Assembly: GCA_018665505.1 (NCBI GenBank)
Contig: JABJCS010000649.1
Location: 1-7,990, forward strand
Length of the DNA: 7,990 bases
Reading direction: 5' to 3'
Source: Alphaproteobacteria bacterium
Lineage (GTDB): Bacteria > Pseudomonadota > Alphaproteobacteria > UBA8366
Below the pieces are notes generated by a model. The model ran no database searches, was not told the origin of the DNA, and saw only the letters and a program-made list of their open reading frames with translations. Within the stretch, counting starts at the first letter, position 1; every line of letters starts with the position of its first letter. This document shows, in pieces, positions 6,433 to 7,990 of this stretch. The translations under genes and the position numbers were made by a program.

Positions 6433-7370
6433 CGGCGAGAGTGGCGTGTATCGGTGAATGCATGTTGGAGTTGAGCGGCGTCGATACAGATCGAATGACG
6501 CTCTCCTACGGTGGCGATACGCTCAACACGGCTGTTTATCTTTCGCGTCTCGGTATCGTAACGGATTACGTCACCGCGCTTGGCGACGATCCTTATAGCG
6601 ACTGGATGGTCGATCAATGGCAAAGCGAGGGTGTCGGCATTGAGCATGTCATCCGTGCTCCGTCGCGACTACCCGGTCTCTATGCCATTCGCACGGACGG
6701 CCGGGGCGAACGGCAATTCCATTACTGGCGCGATCAAGCGCCGGTCCGCGATTTACTAACGCTACCAGATTGGTCAAAGGTAGCGGAAAACTTATGCGGC
6801 TATGATCTCATATACCTCAGCGGTATTACGCTTTCCCTCTACCCAACCGAGCAGCGCGATTGTTTGAACGAAGTTCTAGCCCGCGCCCGGCGACAAGGCT
6901 GCCGGATCGCCTTCGATACTAATTTTCGGCCTCGCGGTTGGCCCAGTCCCGAAGCCGCCCGCCACACCATCAATCGGACATTGGCCCACTGCGATATCGC
7001 GCTCCCGACACTCGACGACGACCGGCAGGTTTTCGGCGACCTCGATGCAGAGGCATGCGCCACGCGACTCCGCAACATCGGCATCGGAGAAGTCGCCGTC
7101 AAAATGGATGCAGCTGGCTGCTTGATTTCTGTGGATGGGGAAATTTGCCATGTCAATACAGAACCACAGGACAGCCCTGTCGATACAACAGGGGCCGGCG
7201 ATTCGTTCAATGCCGCTTATCTCGCAGGCCGCCTCCAAGGCACCTCACCGACCATCGCGGCGCGGCAAGCACACCGTCTCGCGGGCACCGTTATCATGCA
7301 CCGAGGCGCCATTATTCCACGCACGTCTATGCCCGTTGAAATATCCGAGGATGGGGAACATGAAAGATAA
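6429..7370 (+). CDS. kdgK: 2-dehydro-3-deoxygluconate kinase (PfkB/ribokinase family)
   Basis: Cytoplasmic sugar kinase predicted to phosphorylate 2-keto-3-deoxygluconate (KDG) to KDPG with ATP. At 313 residues it has normal family length. Visible PfkB features: N-terminal strand ACIGECMLEL (6-15), substrate-binding glycines in YGGDTLNTAVYL (27-38), the middle motif FDTNFRPRGW (162-171) typical of KDG kinases, and the C-terminal signature DTTGAGDSFNAAYL (252-265) with catalytic base D258 and the anion-hole GAGD. The identity as KDG kinase, rather than another PfkB sugar kinase, rests on these motifs plus the overlapping KDPG aldolase gene, which uses its product. The ATG at 6429 places the first strand right at the N-terminus as expected. 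Its Shine-Dalgarno is poor, and a mini-ORF stop overlaps the start. The stop lies inside the aldolase gene (11-base overlap), which implies one operon. Confidence 0.92.
   Translation: MTARVACIGECMLELSGVDTDRMTLSYGGDTLNTAVYLSRLGIVTDYVTALGDDPYSDWMVDQWQSEGVGIEHVIRAPSRLPGLYAIRTDGRGERQFHYWRDQAPVRDLLTLPDWSKVAENLCGYDLIYLSGITLSLYPTEQRDCLNEVLARARRQGCRIAFDTNFRPRGWPSPEAARHTINRTLAHCDIALPTLDDDRQVFGDLDAEACATRLRNIGIGEVAVKMDAAGCLISVDGEICHVNTEPQDSPVDTTGAGDSFNAAYLAGRLQGTSPTIAARQAHRLAGTVIMHRGAIIPRTSMPVEISEDGEHER
7347..7350 (+). promoter_or_regulatory. Shine-Dalgarno of eda inside kdgK
   Basis: GAGG ends nine bases before the ATG at 7360. It lies within the last codons of kdgK and decides between the two in-frame ATGs (7351 and 7360) in favour of the second. 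Confidence 0.55.
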
Positions 7371-7974
7371 ACTGGCCCTCGCCAAAGTCGTACCGGTTCT
7401 CGTATTCCCCGACGCGGCATATGCAGTTCCCACCGCCCATGCACTCGTCGACGGCGGCCTGCCCATACTCGAAATTACTCTGCGCACGGACGCGGCCTGG
7501 AAGGCTCTCGACGATATTATCGCGGCTCAACCGGACGCCATTGTCGGCGTCGGGACGGTGCTCGAGCCGGATCAGCTGACGCGTGCCAAAGAAGCCGGGG
7601 CACAGTTCGCCGTCAGCCCAGGTTTCGATCCGGATCTTGCGGCGGAAGCAGCGGCGCTCGACCTTTTCTATCTGCCTGGCGTCGCCACCGCATCAGAAGT
7701 GATGTCCGCCCGGCGCGCCGGACTTCGGCTACTCAAGTTTTTCCCGGCAGAAGCCGCCGGCGGACGCCCCATGTTGCAGAGCTTCGCCTCTCCCTTCGGC
7801 GAGATTGAATTCTGTCCGACGGGAGGTATCGGGCCGGAGAATATGATGGACTACCTCAACCTCCCCAACGTCGCCTGTGTCGGTGGCAGCTGGGTCGCCT
7901 CTCTGAGTGATATGCAGGCCGGAGATTGGGCGGGTATCGAGCGGAAGGCTCGCGACGCGGCGAAACGGCTCTAG
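7360..7974 (+). CDS. eda: KDPG aldolase (2-dehydro-3-deoxy-phosphogluconate aldolase)
   Basis: Class I aldolase that cleaves KDPG to pyruvate and glyceraldehyde-3-phosphate in the Entner-Doudoroff pathway; related enzymes also act on KDPGal or 4-hydroxy-2-oxoglutarate. The 204-residue protein is a full-length TIM barrel. It shows VPVLVF at the first strand, the catalytic glutamate in LPILEITLRT (E38, with R42), VGVGTV (62-67), AVSPGFD (84-90), the Schiff-base lysine in LLKFFPAE (K126) and the phosphate-binding FCPTGGI (151-157). The start at 7360 is chosen because GAGG sits nine bases upstream; the in-frame ATG at 7351 directly abuts that GAGG and would be poorly initiated. The longer open frame upstream is only an alternative reading of kdgK. 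It overlaps kdgK by 11 bases, so translation is probably coupled. Only 16 bases follow its stop, so no terminator can be judged. Confidence 0.95.
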   Translation: MKDKLALAKVVPVLVFPDAAYAVPTAHALVDGGLPILEITLRTDAAWKALDDIIAAQPDAIVGVGTVLEPDQLTRAKEAGAQFAVSPGFDPDLAAEAAALDLFYLPGVATASEVMSARRAGLRLLKFFPAEAAGGRPMLQSFASPFGEIEFCPTGGIGPENMMDYLNLPNVACVGGSWVASLSDMQAGDWAGIERKARDAAKRL

Positions 7975-7990
7975 GTTCTATCCGCCGCCG

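Noticed and set aside
7135..7359. 75-codon N-terminal extension of the aldolase reading frame
   Set aside because: It overlaps the well-conserved C-terminus of kdgK, including DTTGAGDSF, in another frame, and KDPG aldolases of normal length begin at the ATG at 7360.

Overview
The window looks like chromosomal DNA of an alphaproteobacterium. Three things suggest this: the lepB-rnc gene order, a cytoplasmic GAF/PAS/PAS histidine kinase of a type common in Rhodospirillales-like bacteria, and an intergenic TTAA-N7-TTAA palindrome that matches the binding consensus of CtrA, the alphaproteobacterial cell-cycle regulator. The genus cannot be named from the sequence alone.

Layout. The left three quarters is transcribed leftward (minus strand). 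Read in transcription order it holds: a short lipoprotein ORF with TPR-like sequence (6282-5821); a 680-codon TPR-CHAT protease-like ORF (5827-3785); a 160-base intergenic region with a CtrA-like box and a second dyad; a 683-residue sensor histidine kinase (3624-1573) that begins with TTG; signal peptidase I, lepB (1510-704); and ribonuclease III, rnc (646-1), cut by the window edge. The right quarter is transcribed rightward, from a 146-base divergent intergenic region. It holds a PfkB-family sugar kinase, best read as 2-keto-3-deoxygluconate kinase (6429-7370), which overlaps by 11 bases a KDPG aldolase gene (7360-7974).

How the genes work together. kdgK and eda form a compact two-gene unit: KDG is phosphorylated to KDPG, which is cleaved to pyruvate and glyceraldehyde-3-phosphate (lower Entner-Doudoroff or uronate branch). 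lepB and rnc are housekeeping genes for protein export and RNA processing. The kinase lies directly upstream of them with no evident terminator, so it may share transcripts with them. It has no response regulator in the window.

The most unusual locus is the CHAT gene. The lipoprotein ORF and the CHAT ORF read as one protein of about 832 residues broken by a one-base shift at a run of four A residues (plus-strand T run, 5862-5865). The product would be a lipid-anchored TPR protein with a CHAT (caspase/separase-like) domain whose His and Cys are both intact. Whether the shift is a sequencing error, a true mutation or regulated recoding cannot be settled here. No RNA genes, CRISPR arrays, insertion sequences or long repeats were seen.
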